Positions 9,002 through 17,467 of a stretch of DNA of 64,000 bases are shown one piece after another. The notes below the pieces were generated by a model. It had not been told where the DNA came from. It was given only the letters and a program-made list of their open reading frames with translations, and did not search any database. The stretch comes from Corynebacterium auris (GTDB taxonomy: Bacteria > Actinomycetota > Actinomycetes > Mycobacteriales > Mycobacteriaceae). Both the position numbers and the translations under genes were made by a program. Where the stretch lies: positions 1,475,991 to 1,539,990 of the forward strand of contig NZ_CP047047.1 in the NCBI RefSeq assembly GCF_030408575.1. The letters are read 5' to 3'. Within the stretch, counting starts at the first letter, position 1; the number at the start of each line of letters is the position of its first letter.

Positions 9002-10081
9002 CTAGCCAGCCTCGACCGTGCGCCCCTCCCAGTGCCCCGTCAGCCCGGCCGCCTCCGCCACCGCGCGCGTCGCCTCATCGAGCCCGAGCGCGGTGCGCCC
9101 CGTCACGGTGATCTCCCCGCCGCGCACCTCAATGTCCGGCTCGCGGTATCCCGCCTTCCGCAGGCTGCGCCGCATTCGCTTCACGACGTCCCCCGGGCGC
9201 CTCACCTCGCCGCGCACCGTGGTGACTACCCCGCGCCCGTAGAGGGCAAAGAGATCGTCCTCGTCGAGCTCAGCGGCCCGGATCAGCTCGGGGCGCACCC
9301 GCGCCGTGCGCGCAAGCGCTTGGTCGCGGCGCCACCGCCGGATCCTGGCGTGGTCGCCCGAGGCGAGCACCGCCGGGGCATCGAGGCCGCGCCAGGTCCG
9401 CGGGGTGGTGTAGCAGGGCCCCTCCACCAGCCCGGCGGAAAAGCTGTCCTCCTCGTGGCTTTCGGTGTTGCCCAGCACGCCAGGGATCAGGCGCGTGATC
9501 GCCTCGGCGAGGACGAGGGCGGCGACCTCGCCGCCGACGAGGACGTAATCGCCGATGGAGACCTCACGCACCCGGTAGCGCCTCTCGGCGTCCTCGAAGA
9601 CGCGCTGGTCAATGCCCTCGTAGCGCCCGCAGGCGATAACGATGTGCGCTTCGCGCGACCACGTCTGCGCGTGGCGTTGCGTAAACGGCTCCCCCGCCGG
9701 GGTGGGCACGAGGAGCAGGGGCTTGTCCGTATCCTCGCCCGCGGCGTCGTACGGGCGCGGCGCGACCTTTTCCACCTCGTCGTGGCGGGGGCGATCGTTG
9801 CGGTGCGGGGCCGCCGTGGTGAGGGTGTGGCCGGGGCGCCCGGCTGCGACGTCGTCAAGCGCGGGCCCCCACACCTCGGGCTTCATCACCATGCCCGGGC
9901 CACCGCCGAGCGGGGGCGAGTCGACCGATTTGTGTCCGCCGGCGGCCCAGTCGCGCACATTGTGCACGCCGACCTCGATGATCCCCTGCTCGATGGCCTT
10001 GCCCACGAGGGCGTGGCGCAGCGGTTCGAGGTAGGCGGGGAAGATGGTGAGGATGTCCAGGCGCAGCTTCGGGCTAGACAT
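9002..10081 (-). CDS. trmD: tRNA (guanine-N1)-methyltransferase, with insert and C-terminal extension
   Basis: Methylates G37 of tRNAs using S-adenosylmethionine. The SPOUT knot is clear: GGHKSVDSPPLGGGPGMVMKPE, CGRYEGIDQRVFE and VSIGDYVLVGGEVAALVLAEA. At 359 residues it is about 80-100 longer than the usual 250-275. Two additions are visible: an Arg/His/Asp-rich insert at about residues 82-120 before PLLLVPTPAGEPF, and a 75-residue tail from about residue 285 with a short beta-alpha-beta look. The start overlaps the rimM stop by 8 bp. The catalytic part looks intact; the role of the tail is unknown. Confidence 0.9.
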   Translation of the reverse strand: MSSPKLRLDILTIFPAYLEPLRHALVGKAIEQGIIEVGVHNVRDWAAGGHKSVDSPPLGGGPGMVMKPEVWGPALDDVAAGRPGHTLTTAAPHRNDRPRHDEVEKVAPRPYDAAGEDTDKPLLLVPTPAGEPFTQRHAQTWSREAHIVIACGRYEGIDQRVFEDAERRYRVREVSIGDYVLVGGEVAALVLAEAITRLIPGVLGNTESHEEDSFSAGLVEGPCYTTPRTWRGLDAPAVLASGDHARIRRWRRDQALARTARVRPELIRAAELDEDDLFALYGRGVVTTVRGEVRRPGDVVKRMRRSLRKAGYREPDIEVRGGEITVTGRTALGLDEATRAVAEAAGLTGHWEGRTVEAG

Positions 10082-10574
10082 CCAGCAACCCCTCGGGCGG
10101 GGTGATGGTCAGGGTGCCCTCCTCGAGATCGATGTCGGGCACGAAATCCATGACGAAAGGCACCAAGACCTCTCGGCCCTCGTAGTCGATCTCGAGGATT
10201 TTGCGGTTCGGCGCGTCCATGACGCCGGTGACCTGGCCGACCTGCGCGCCTTCGTGAATTACTTTCAGGCCGATCAGCTCGTGGTCGTAGTAGTCCTCGG
10301 AGTCCTCCTCGCGCTCAAGGGGTGAGGCGAAGAACTTCATGCCGCGCAGGCTCTCTGCCGCGGTGCGGTCCGGGATCTCGCGGAACTTGATCAGCAGGCG
10401 GCCCTTGTGCGGGCGCACCGTTTCTACGGTCAGCGTCTGCTCCTTGGCTGCCTGCGTGCCCGCCAGGGTGGCGCCGACGGCGAAACGCACCTCGGGGACG
10501 TCCGTCGTGGACTCGACAACGGCCTCCCCGCGAATCCCGTGCGACTTGATGACGCGGCCTACTTGAACCTCCAT
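10074..10574 (-). CDS. rimM: Ribosome maturation factor RimM
   Basis: Assists assembly of the 30S head around S19. The 166 residues hold the RimM beta-barrel (VGRVIKSHGIRGEAVVES) followed by a PRC-barrel domain (DYYDHELIGLKVIHEGAQVGQVTGV... VLVPFVMDFVPDIDLEEG TLTI). It overlaps trmD by 8 bp and lies downstream of rpsP, as in many bacteria. An intergenic hairpin separates it from rpsP. Confidence 0.93.
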   Translation of the reverse strand: MEVQVGRVIKSHGIRGEAVVESTTDVPEVRFAVGATLAGTQAAKEQTLTVETVRPHKGRLLIKFREIPDRTAAESLRGMKFFASPLEREEDSEDYYDHELIGLKVIHEGAQVGQVTGVMDAPNRKILEIDYEGREVLVPFVMDFVPDIDLEEGTLTITPPEGLLDV

Positions 10575-10620
10575 GGCAGCTCACTCTACCCGCGCCGCGG
10601 ACACGGCCCCGAAACGCGCG

Positions 10621-10650
10621 GAAGGGCCCGCGATACCTCGCGGACCCTTC
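10621..10650. other. Hairpin between rpsP and rimM
   Basis: GAAGGG-C-CCGCGA and TCGCGG-A-CCCTTC form a 6+6 bp stem with one internal mismatch and a 4-base loop. There is no T-tract on either side, so it could be a processing or attenuation element or a weak terminator for rpsP. Confidence 0.45.
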
Positions 10651-10706
10651 GGTGCTGGGCGGGCTAACGCCGTGTGAACTAGCGCGGTATGTACCAGCGC
10701 CGGCGC

Positions 10707-11213
10707 CTAGTCCTCCTTGGACTCCTCAGCCTCGCCGGCGTCCTCGGCGCCGTCTTCAGCTTCCTTGGCTTCCGCCTCGGCCGCTGCGGCGGCCTCGGCA
10801 GCGGCCTTGGCCTCCGCCTCCTCCTTGGCCTTCTTGCGCTTTTCGGTGATCGCCTCGGCGGTCGGGCCGTTGTTGGCCTCCTCGAGCGCCTTGTTGAACA
10901 GCTCGAGCTTGGACGGCTTCTCCTCGGCCACCTTCAGGGTGCCCTCGGCGCCCTCGAGACCCTTGTGCTTCTGCCAGTCGCCCGTGACCTTGAGCAGGGC
11001 GAGGACGGGCTCGGTGGGCTGGGCGCCCACGCCGAGCCAGTACTGGGCGCGCTCGGAGTCGATGCGGATCAGCGAGGGCTCTTCCTTCGGGTGGTAGATG
11101 CCGATGTTCTCGATGACCCTGCCGTCGCGGCGGGTGCGGGCGTCGGCGACAACCACGCGGTACTGAGCGTTGCGGATCTTGCCGAGGCGCTGGAGCTTAA
11201 TCTTGACAGCCAT
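10707..11213 (-). CDS. rpsP: 30S ribosomal protein S16 with long acidic C-terminal tail
   Basis: Small-subunit assembly protein. The S16 core occupies about residues 1-85 ([26 protein letters not shown]..., then [23 protein letters not shown] region). The remaining residues up to 168 form an extension. Its last ~50 residues are almost only Ala, Glu, Lys and Asp, probably helical or disordered and charged. Actinobacterial S16 often carries such a tail, though this one is long. An AAGGAA site lies 6 bases before the ATG. First gene of the rpsP-rimM-trmD order. Confidence 0.95.
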   Translation of the reverse strand: MAVKIKLQRLGKIRNAQYRVVVADARTRRDGRVIENIGIYHPKEEPSLIRIDSERAQYWLGVGAQPTEPVLALLKVTGDWQKHKGLEGAEGTLKVAEEKPSKLELFNKALEEANNGPTAEAITEKRKKAKEEAEAKAAAEAAAAAEAEAKEAEDGAEDAGEAEESKED

Positions 11214-11600
11214 GAATGTTCCTTACTACACGTCACCGGGCAGTTCAGACACCCGCCGCGGTTCGGCGGGCCGGTTCAACCCTTCTTCTTTACCCTGCGC
11301 GTGACCGGCCGGCCGACCAGATGTGTACAGGACGGACCCGGCGCTAACGCAGTATGATGTCGGTGCTGCTGGGCCCGCCTGGAGGCGCGGCCCGACAACC
11401 GCATACACGCTACCGGCCCGCACCTACTTTGCCCAAATCGCCACCCGTCGCACCTCCGCGCGGCCGCCGTGTCGCTCGGGCGTTGCGCGCGGCGGGATTA
11501 ACTATGGTTTTACCCGCATGGGTATGGTCGGTAGATTCCCCGCGCCGGGGTCTGCCCGGCTGCCTTAAGCAATGCACCACATACAGAATTGAGATTCCCC
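11214..11600. other. Divergent intergenic region between rpsP and the acyltransferase gene
   Basis: About 390 bp without a credible gene. On the minus strand a weak -10-like CATACT lies about 140 bases upstream of rpsP. On the plus strand two TATGGT-like hexamers occur around 11500-11535 upstream of the acyltransferase. Neither has a convincing -35. I see no repeats or RNA gene here. Confidence 0.4.
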
Positions 11601-13733
11601 ATGGGCGGTTCCACTCCGCAGCAGCGGTCCACCACGTACCGCTACGACCTCGACGGACTCCGGGGCTTCGCCATTGCCCTGGTCGTCATCTTCCATATCT
11701 TCGTCGGTCGAGTCTCCGGCGGCGTCGACGTCTTCCTTCTGCTGTCGGGGTACTTCTTTCTCGGCTCGCAGCTGCGCTACGCGCTTCGCCCCAAGCCGAA
11801 CCTGAACCCCTGGTGGCCGGTGTGGCGCACCATTCGCCGCCTCGTCCCGGCGCTCGCCTTGGTGGTGGCCGCGACCGCGGTCATGGTGCTCACCCTGACC
11901 CCCGGGCTCATGGACGCCGACCTGGCGAAGCAGTTCACCGCGTCGCTGCTCTACTACCAAAACTGGGAGCTCGCCTGGCAGGAGGCGGACTACGCCGCTG
12001 CCAGCCAGGACACCTCTCCGCTGCAGCACCTGTGGTCGATGAGCGTGCAGGGCCAGTTCTACTTGGCCGCCATCCTCTTCGGCATCCTGCTGGCGCTGCT
12101 GTGCTCACGCCGCGTCCTCAGCCTGGCCGCGACGCGGTGGGCCGCGGTGGCGGTGTTGGCCGTCATCACCGTCGCCTCCTTCGCCTGGGCCTCGCGCCAC
12201 GGGTTCTTCGGCACCGGCGACAACTACTACTCCACCTTTTCCCGCGCCTGGGAGCTCACGCTGGGCGGGCTGCTCGCCCTTTTGCCCCCCGCAGTGCGCC
12301 TGCCGCGCCGCTGGTCGGGGCTTACGGCGGGCCTCGGTGTCGTCGCCATCGCACTGACCGGCGTCGTCATCGCGGACGCACTGGCTTTCCCCGGCCCGCT
12401 GGCGCTGCTCCCCCTCACGGGCGCCGCGCTGGTGATCCTGAGCGACGCCGCCAACCCCGTCTCCTCCGTCCTGTCGTCTCGCCCCGCGCGGTGGCTGGGT
12501 GAGACGGCGTACGCCCTGTACCTGTGGCACTGGCCGCTGCTGATCATCCTGACCGTCTTCGGCGGGTTCGACACTCCCCCGTGGTGGATCGGCCTCGCCG
12601 TGATCGTCCTTTCCCTCGGTCTTGCGCACGTGACGCACCAGCTGGTGGAAAAGCCGCTGCGGCAGCACGCCAAGCGCCCGAAGGCGGACGAAAACCGCGT
12701 CCGCACCGGGTGGGGTGTGCTGCGCACCGGCAAGGGCGCGGCACGGGCAGCCGGCGGCACCGTCGTCGCGGCGCTGTCCGCGGGTGTCCTGCTGGTCCAG
12801 CCCTACTGGGCGAGCCAGGTCGAGGACGCGGACGCCCCGCTCGATTCCTTCCGTTACCCGGGTGCCCTCGTGCTGCTCGGGGCGCAGGCCCCCGACCTGC
12901 CCCCCATGCCCGACCCGGACATCGTCTCGAGTATCTACCCGCCCATCGCCAACGACGGCTGCATGTTCTTCATTGGGGATTCCCCCGAGGAGCTGCCGGA
13001 TCCCGACTGTGTCTACGGCGACCCGGACGCACCGACGACGATCGTCCTCGCCGGCGGCTCTCACGTCGAACCCCTGGGCATCCCCCTCGACGTGCTGGGC
13101 CAAGAGTACGGGTTCAAGTTCATCCCCTTCATCCGCCAAGAGTGCCCCATTGTGGTCTCCTACGACGACTCGGTGGTCTCCGAGGAGTGCACCGAGTGGT
13201 CGCAAAACGTGATGGAGGAGATCGTCGATCTCGACCCGGACCTGGTCATTTCCACCTCAACGCGCCCGGAAGGAAGCGCCGGCGGCGCGGAGATGAGCGT
13301 GGACGGGGTGCCCGAAAGCTACGTCGAGGTGTGGGACATCCTCGCCCAAGAAGGCATCCCCTTCCTGGGCCTGCGCGACAACCCCTGGTTGTTCGAGCCC
13401 GATGGGGAGCGCCTGGACCCGAACCTGTGCCTCTCCAGCGGCGGGACGAACGAGGAGTGCGCCATGCCGCGCGAGGCGGCCTACGAGGACGTCGACCCCG
13501 CAGCCGCCTACCTCGACGGCAGCGACAACCAGTGGAGCGTGGACACCTCGCGCTGGTACTGCCCCGAGGACGCGTGCTTGCCTGCCATCGGCAACGTCAC
13601 CGTCTACCGGGACCAGAACCACATTTCAAACGCCTACGCGCTGTCGCTAGCGCCACTTCTGTGGATGGCCATCGAGCCGGTCTTCCAGGAGCTCGGCGTG
13701 GATTACGCCGAGGAGGGCGCCTCGGCAGAGTAA
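11601..13733 (+). CDS. Acyltransferase 3 / SGNH-domain membrane protein (OafA/OatA type)
   Basis: About 710 residues. The N-terminal half is an acyltransferase-3 membrane domain with about ten helices, opening with YDLDGLRGFAIALVVIFH (conserved Arg and His) and VDVFLLLSGYF. The C-terminal half (from about residue 400) is extracytoplasmic and resembles an SGNH hydrolase: block I as VLAGGSHVEPLG (GGSH rather than GDSH) and a terminal DQNHISNAYA Asp-x-x-His pair. The family O-acylates surface glycans, peptidoglycan or lipids; the acceptor here is unknown. I preferred ATG 11601 over an in-frame TTG at 11589 because GAG lies 7 bases upstream. It is the only plus-strand gene in this run. Confidence 0.85.
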   Translation: MGGSTPQQRSTTYRYDLDGLRGFAIALVVIFHIFVGRVSGGVDVFLLLSGYFFLGSQLRYALRPKPNLNPWWPVWRTIRRLVPALALVVAATAVMVLTLTPGLMDADLAKQFTASLLYYQNWELAWQEADYAAASQDTSPLQHLWSMSVQGQFYLAAILFGILLALLCSRRVLSLAATRWAAVAVLAVITVASFAWASRHGFFGTGDNYYSTFSRAWELTLGGLLALLPPAVRLPRRWSGLTAGLGVVAIALTGVVIADALAFPGPLALLPLTGAALVILSDAANPVSSVLSSRPARWLGETAYALYLWHWPLLIILTVFGGFDTPPWWIGLAVIVLSLGLAHVTHQLVEKPLRQHAKRPKADENRVRTGWGVLRTGKGAARAAGGTVVAALSAGVLLVQPYWASQVEDADAPLDSFRYPGALVLLGAQAPDLPPMPDPDIVSSIYPPIANDGCMFFIGDSPEELPDPDCVYGDPDAPTTIVLAGGSHVEPLGIPLDVLGQEYGFKFIPFIRQECPIVVSYDDSVVSEECTEWSQNVMEEIVDLDPDLVISTSTRPEGSAGGAEMSVDGVPESYVEVWDILAQEGIPFLGLRDNPWLFEPDGERLDPNLCLSSGGTNEECAMPREAAYEDVDPAAAYLDGSDNQWSVDTSRWYCPEDACLPAIGNVTVYRDQNHISNAYALSLAPLLWMAIEPVFQELGVDYAEEGASAE

Positions 13734-13739
13734 GCGGCG

Positions 13740-15362
13740 CTACTTGCGCTTCTTGCCGAGGTTCTTCATCGCCTGGTTAAAGTCCAGGTTGTTGAGGTCA
13801 ATGCCCTCCATCCCGGGGGGCATCTGGCCCTGCAGCTTCTCCAAGTCCTTGGCGCTGGGCATTCCGGGCATAGCGCCGGGCATGCCGGGCATTCCGCCGG
13901 GCATCTGGGGTGCGCCGCCGCTGCGGCGCTTCGGCGGCTTGCGCTTGCCGCTCTTGGTCTTGCGCCCCTTGGGCTTCTTCTTCGTCGCCGAGCGCCCCCC
14001 GCCCATTCCGGGCATGCCGGGCAGGCCGAACTGGTTGGCCATCTGGCCCATCATCTTCTTCGCTGCGAAGAAGCGCTCGACCAGCTGGTTGACGTCGGCC
14101 ACGGTAACGCCGGAGCCCCTCGCGATGCGCTTGCGGCGTGACGCGTTGAGGATCTTCGGGTCGTCGCGCTCGGCGGGGGTCATGCCGCGGATGATCGCCT
14201 GAATGCGGTCGAGCTGCTTCTCGTCGACCATATCGGCCATCTCGCTCATGGCGCTGCCGCCGGGCATCATCTTGAGCAGGTTGCCGATCGGCCCCATGCG
14301 CCGCACCATCAGCAGCTGGTTGAGGAAGTCCTCCAGCGTCAGCTCGCCGGAGCCGAGGCGCTGGGCGGCCTTCTCCGCTTCCTGCTGGTCAAAGACGGTT
14401 TCGGCCTGCTCGATGAGGGTGAGCAGGTCGCCCATGCCGAGGATCCGGCTGGACATGCGCTCGGGGTGGAAGACGTCGAAGTCGTCGAGTTTCTCGCCGG
14501 TGGAGGCAAACAGGATGGGCTTGCCCGTGACCTCGCGGATGGACAGAGCCGCGCCGCCGCGCGCGTCGCCGTCGAGCTTGGTCAGCACGACGCCCGTGAA
14601 ATCCACCCCGTCGGCGAAGGCCTGGGCGGTGGTCACGGCGTCCTGGCCGATCATCGCGTCAATGACAAAGAGGACTTCGTCCGGGTCGACGGCGTCGCGG
14701 ATGTCGCGCGCCTGGTTCATCAGGGTTTCGTCGATGCCGAGACGGCCCGCGGTATCGATAATGACCACGTCGTTCTTGTTCTGACGCGCGTATTCGATGC
14801 CGCGCTTTGCGACGTCCACAGGGTCGCCGTGGGAGGAACCCATCTCGTGCTCGTACGAGTCGGTGGATGTGCCGGGGTCCGGGGCAAAGGTGGACACGTT
14901 GGCGCGCTCACCGACGATCTGGAGCTGCTGCACCGCGCCCGGGCGCTGCAGGTCGCACGCGACGAGCAGCGGCGTGTGCCCCTGCTTCGCCAAGTGATTG
15001 GAGAGCTTGCCGGCCAGCGTGGTCTTACCCGCGCCCTGGAGGCCGGCGAGCATGATGACCGTCGGCGGGTTCTTGGCCAGCCTGAGGCGCCTGGTCTCGC
15101 CGCCGAGGATGTTGGTGAGCTCCTCGTCGACGATCTTGATCACCTGCTGCGCCGGGTTCAGCGCGGCCGAGACGTCGGCGCCGAGTGCTCGCTCCTTGAC
15201 GCGTTTAATGAAGGCCCGCACCACCGGCAGGGAGACGTCCGCCTCGAGCAGGGCGAGACGAATCTCGCGGGCCGTGGCGTTAATATCAGCCTCTGTGAGC
15301 TTGCCCTTGCCACGCAGGCCCCCCAAGGCTGTTTGTAGGCGATCGGACAGAGACTCGAACAC
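13740..15362 (-). CDS. ffh: Signal recognition particle protein Ffh (SRP54)
   Basis: GTPase of the signal recognition particle that delivers nascent membrane proteins to FtsY. N domain, then G domain with LAGLQGAGKTTLAGKLS, DTAGRLGIDE and TKLDGDARGGAAL, then the Met-rich M domain with repeated GMPG/MPG segments. A Lys-rich insertion (TKKKPKGRKTKSGKRKPPK) precedes the last Met-rich part. The GTG at 15362 gives MFESLSDRLQ, the usual Ffh N-terminus, with AAAGGGGA about 9 bases upstream; an earlier in-frame GTG at 15371 overlaps that site and is less likely. It converges on the acyltransferase gene (6 bp between stops). Confidence 0.95.
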   Translation of the reverse strand: MFESLSDRLQTALGGLRGKGKLTEADINATAREIRLALLEADVSLPVVRAFIKRVKERALGADVSAALNPAQQVIKIVDEELTNILGGETRRLRLAKNPPTVIMLAGLQGAGKTTLAGKLSNHLAKQGHTPLLVACDLQRPGAVQQLQIVGERANVSTFAPDPGTSTDSYEHEMGSSHGDPVDVAKRGIEYARQNKNDVVIIDTAGRLGIDETLMNQARDIRDAVDPDEVLFVIDAMIGQDAVTTAQAFADGVDFTGVVLTKLDGDARGGAALSIREVTGKPILFASTGEKLDDFDVFHPERMSSRILGMGDLLTLIEQAETVFDQQEAEKAAQRLGSGELTLEDFLNQLLMVRRMGPIGNLLKMMPGGSAMSEMADMVDEKQLDRIQAIIRGMTPAERDDPKILNASRRKRIARGSGVTVADVNQLVERFFAAKKMMGQMANQFGLPGMPGMGGGRSATKKKPKGRKTKSGKRKPPKRRSGGAPQMPGGMPGMPGAMPGMPSAKDLEKLQGQMPPGMEGIDLNNLDFNQAMKNLGKKRK

Positions 15363-15464
15363 GGTGGGCACTCCCCTTTGTTGCGTCGATAGGCTAAGAA
15401 ACGGGCGTTAATTGAACTCGCTACAGCCTAGCGCGTGGGCGGGCCCCCAGGCACATTCCCTGCC

Positions 15465-15803
15465 TCAGATGGCGGCCTCGTCGGCCTCCCCGGTGCGCAC
15501 GCGAATGACCCTGCTCACCTCACTGACCCACACCTTGCCGTCGCCGACCTCGCCCGTCCGGGCAGCCGCGACGATGGCCTCGAGCGCGTCGGCTTCCTGC
15601 GCCTCGGTGACGAGGACCTCGATCTTCACCTTGGCCACGAAAGAGGAGGAGTACTTCGCCCCGCGATAGTACTCCACGGCGGCGCTTTGGCGTCCGGCCC
15701 CCTGCGCCTCCGTCACGGTGATGCCGTGGACCCCGACCGCCTCGAGCGCCCCTCGGACGTCGCTTAGCGTAAATGGCTTGACCACTGCTGTGATGAGTTT
15801 CAT
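15465..15803 (-). CDS. glnK: PII signal transduction protein GlnK
   Basis: Trimeric PII protein that senses nitrogen and energy state and, in corynebacteria, binds AmtB and the repressor AmtR. The 112 residues match the family: MKLITAVVKPF start, T-loop EYYRGAKYSSSF with Tyr51 at the modification position, and C-terminal VGDGKVWVSEV. The ATG at 15803 has AAAGGA upstream; a longer frame to 15833 runs into the amtB end. It follows amtB by 26 bp. The modifying enzyme gene glnD, expected downstream, is absent before ffh. Confidence 0.95.
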   Translation of the reverse strand: MKLITAVVKPFTLSDVRGALEAVGVHGITVTEAQGAGRQSAAVEYYRGAKYSSSFVAKVKIEVLVTEAQEADALEAIVAAARTGEVGDGKVWVSEVSRVIRVRTGEADEAAI

Positions 15804-15829
15804 TGCTTGATCCTTTCCCCTCGGCCGGC

Positions 15830-17215
15830 TCATGCCCGTTCCGGGGACCGCGGCCTGCTTTTATTTCCGTCCGCGAGGCTCTCGCGCGGCACCCCGCCTG
15901 GGCGCATGCCGGGGCCGCCGATGTCGTAGCCGGTCTCGCGGTGGACGGAGTAGTCGATACCAGCGAACTCCTGCTCCCGGGTGACCCGCCAGCCGAGCGT
16001 GTGCTTGATGGCCAGGGTGATCAGCCACGTCATCGCCCCTGCGAAGACGATAGCCGCGAGGGCAATCACCGTCTGCACGACCAGCAGGCGCCACCCGTCC
16101 GCTCCGCCGCCGGTGAGCACGCCCGTGCCATTGGCCACGAAGGCAAGGCCGATGGTGCCCCACACGCCCGCCACGAGGTGGACCCCGACGACATCGAGCG
16201 AGTCATCGACGTTGAGCCAGTACTTCAGACCGACCCCGAAGCAGGCGAGCACACCCCCGCCGAGGCCGAGGAGGAGAGAAGTCACCGGAGTCAACGCCCC
16301 TGCCGCGGGCGTGATGGCAACCAGCCCGGCGACGACGCCCGAGGACGCCCCAAGGGATGTGGCGTGGCCGTCGCGAAGCTTTTCGACGCCCAGCCAGCCG
16401 AGCATCGCGGCCGCCGCCGCGGCGGTGGTGTTCAGCCAGGCCAGCCCCGCGAGACCCGCGGCCGCGAACGCGGAGCCCCCGTTGAACCCGAACCAACCGA
16501 ACCACAGCAGCGCCGCTCCGAGCATGACCAGCGGCAGGTTGTGCGGCCTAGAGTTGGACTGCGGGAAGCCCTCCCGCCGCCCCACCATCAGCGCCAGCAC
16601 CAGCGCGGCCGTGCCTGCCGAGATGTGGACGACGGTGCCCCCGGCGAAGTCGATCGGCGCGACGCGCGCCTCGCCGTTTTCGGTTCCGAACATCCAAGCC
16701 GCGACGGACCTTTCGTGGTGGCTGAGCAGGCCGCCACCCCACACCATGTGGGCCAGCGGGAAGTAAACCAGCGTCGCCCACGCCGCGGCGAAGATCACCC
16801 ACGAACCGATCTTGACCCGGCTCGCCAACGCCCCCGAGATGATCGCCACCGAGATCGCCGCGAAGGTGAGCTGGAAGCAAACGTCGATCACGTTGGCGTA
16901 GCCGTTGGCCCCGTCGATGTAATTGCCGTTCGCGTCGACGGTGGAGTTGCGCAGCCCGAAGAACTCGAAGGGGTTGGCCACCACTCCCCCGAGCGACCGG
17001 GTTCCGTACGACATGGACCAGCCCCACAGCACGTAGACCACCGCAACGACGCCGAGCGCTGTGAAGGACATCATCATCATGTTGAGCACACTGCGCCGCG
17101 AGGACATCCCGCCGTAAAACAGCGCCAGCGCCGGCGTCATGAGCAGGACCAGGCTCGCAGATACAAGCATCCAGCTCGCATTTCCCGATGCCGCCGCGAT
17201 GTGTTCCGCAGTCAT
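15830..17215 (-). CDS. amtB: Ammonium transporter AmtB
   Basis: Trimeric Amt/MEP/Rh channel for ammonium uptake with about 11 membrane helices in 461 residues. Amt features include MTPALALFYGGM near the N-terminus, the twin-His region (GGTVVHISAG; later GVHLVAGVWGTIG) and a cytoplasmic C-terminal tail GWRVTREQEFAGIDYSVHRETGYD, which contacts the pore and PII proteins. ATG 17215 is favoured because AGAGG lies 8 bases upstream; in-frame starts at 17221 and 17233 overlap that site. Co-transcription with glnK is implied by the 26-bp gap. Confidence 0.95.
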   Translation of the reverse strand: MTAEHIAAASGNASWMLVSASLVLLMTPALALFYGGMSSRRSVLNMMMMSFTALGVVAVVYVLWGWSMSYGTRSLGGVVANPFEFFGLRNSTVDANGNYIDGANGYANVIDVCFQLTFAAISVAIISGALASRVKIGSWVIFAAAWATLVYFPLAHMVWGGGLLSHHERSVAAWMFGTENGEARVAPIDFAGGTVVHISAGTAALVLALMVGRREGFPQSNSRPHNLPLVMLGAALLWFGWFGFNGGSAFAAAGLAGLAWLNTTAAAAAAMLGWLGVEKLRDGHATSLGASSGVVAGLVAITPAAGALTPVTSLLLGLGGGVLACFGVGLKYWLNVDDSLDVVGVHLVAGVWGTIGLAFVANGTGVLTGGGADGWRLLVVQTVIALAAIVFAGAMTWLITLAIKHTLGWRVTREQEFAGIDYSVHRETGYDIGGPGMRPGGVPRESLADGNKSRPRSPERA

Positions 17216-17242
17216 AGCCATCACCTCTTTCAATATCTACCT

Positions 17243-17261
17243 GTCATTCAATTGGAATGAC
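17243..17261. promoter_or_regulatory. Perfect 7-bp inverted repeat upstream of amtB
   Basis: GTCATTC-AATTG-GAATGAC is a perfect dyad 27 bp upstream of the amtB start. It has operator geometry for a dimeric regulator. It does not match the CTAT-N6-ATAG core I remember for AmtR, so the protein that binds it is unknown. Confidence 0.4.
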
Positions 17262-17394
17262 CGGCTCATCGTAATTCGATAGGTATGGCATATGGAATAG
17301 CGGCCGATTGATTGAGATGACAGTCACATGTTCCGGACCGAATAAGTAATCGCTCACGTGAACGAACTTTTGCTTTTTTTTGGCCGCTAAACGG

Positions 17395-17423
17395 TTGACT
17401 ATCGCTACTTTGTTCGATACCAT
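17395..17423 (+). promoter_or_regulatory. Candidate sigma-A promoter for the HNH gene
   Basis: TTGACT (17395-17400) and TACCAT (17418-17423) are separated by 17 bp in a locally AT-rich region. They are followed by a tandem perfect 9-bp repeat ACACTAGGG (17444-17461) and a GGGGGAG site just before the ATG at 17468. Confidence 0.4.
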
Positions 17424-17467
17424 AGTAGTAACTCAAACGGGGAACACTAGGGACACTAGGGGGAGCA

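Noticed and set aside
17253..17300. AmtR-type operator near amtB
   Set aside because: I looked for CTAT-N6-ATAG and found only fragments (CGATAG, GAATAG) at wrong spacing, so no AmtR site is claimed.
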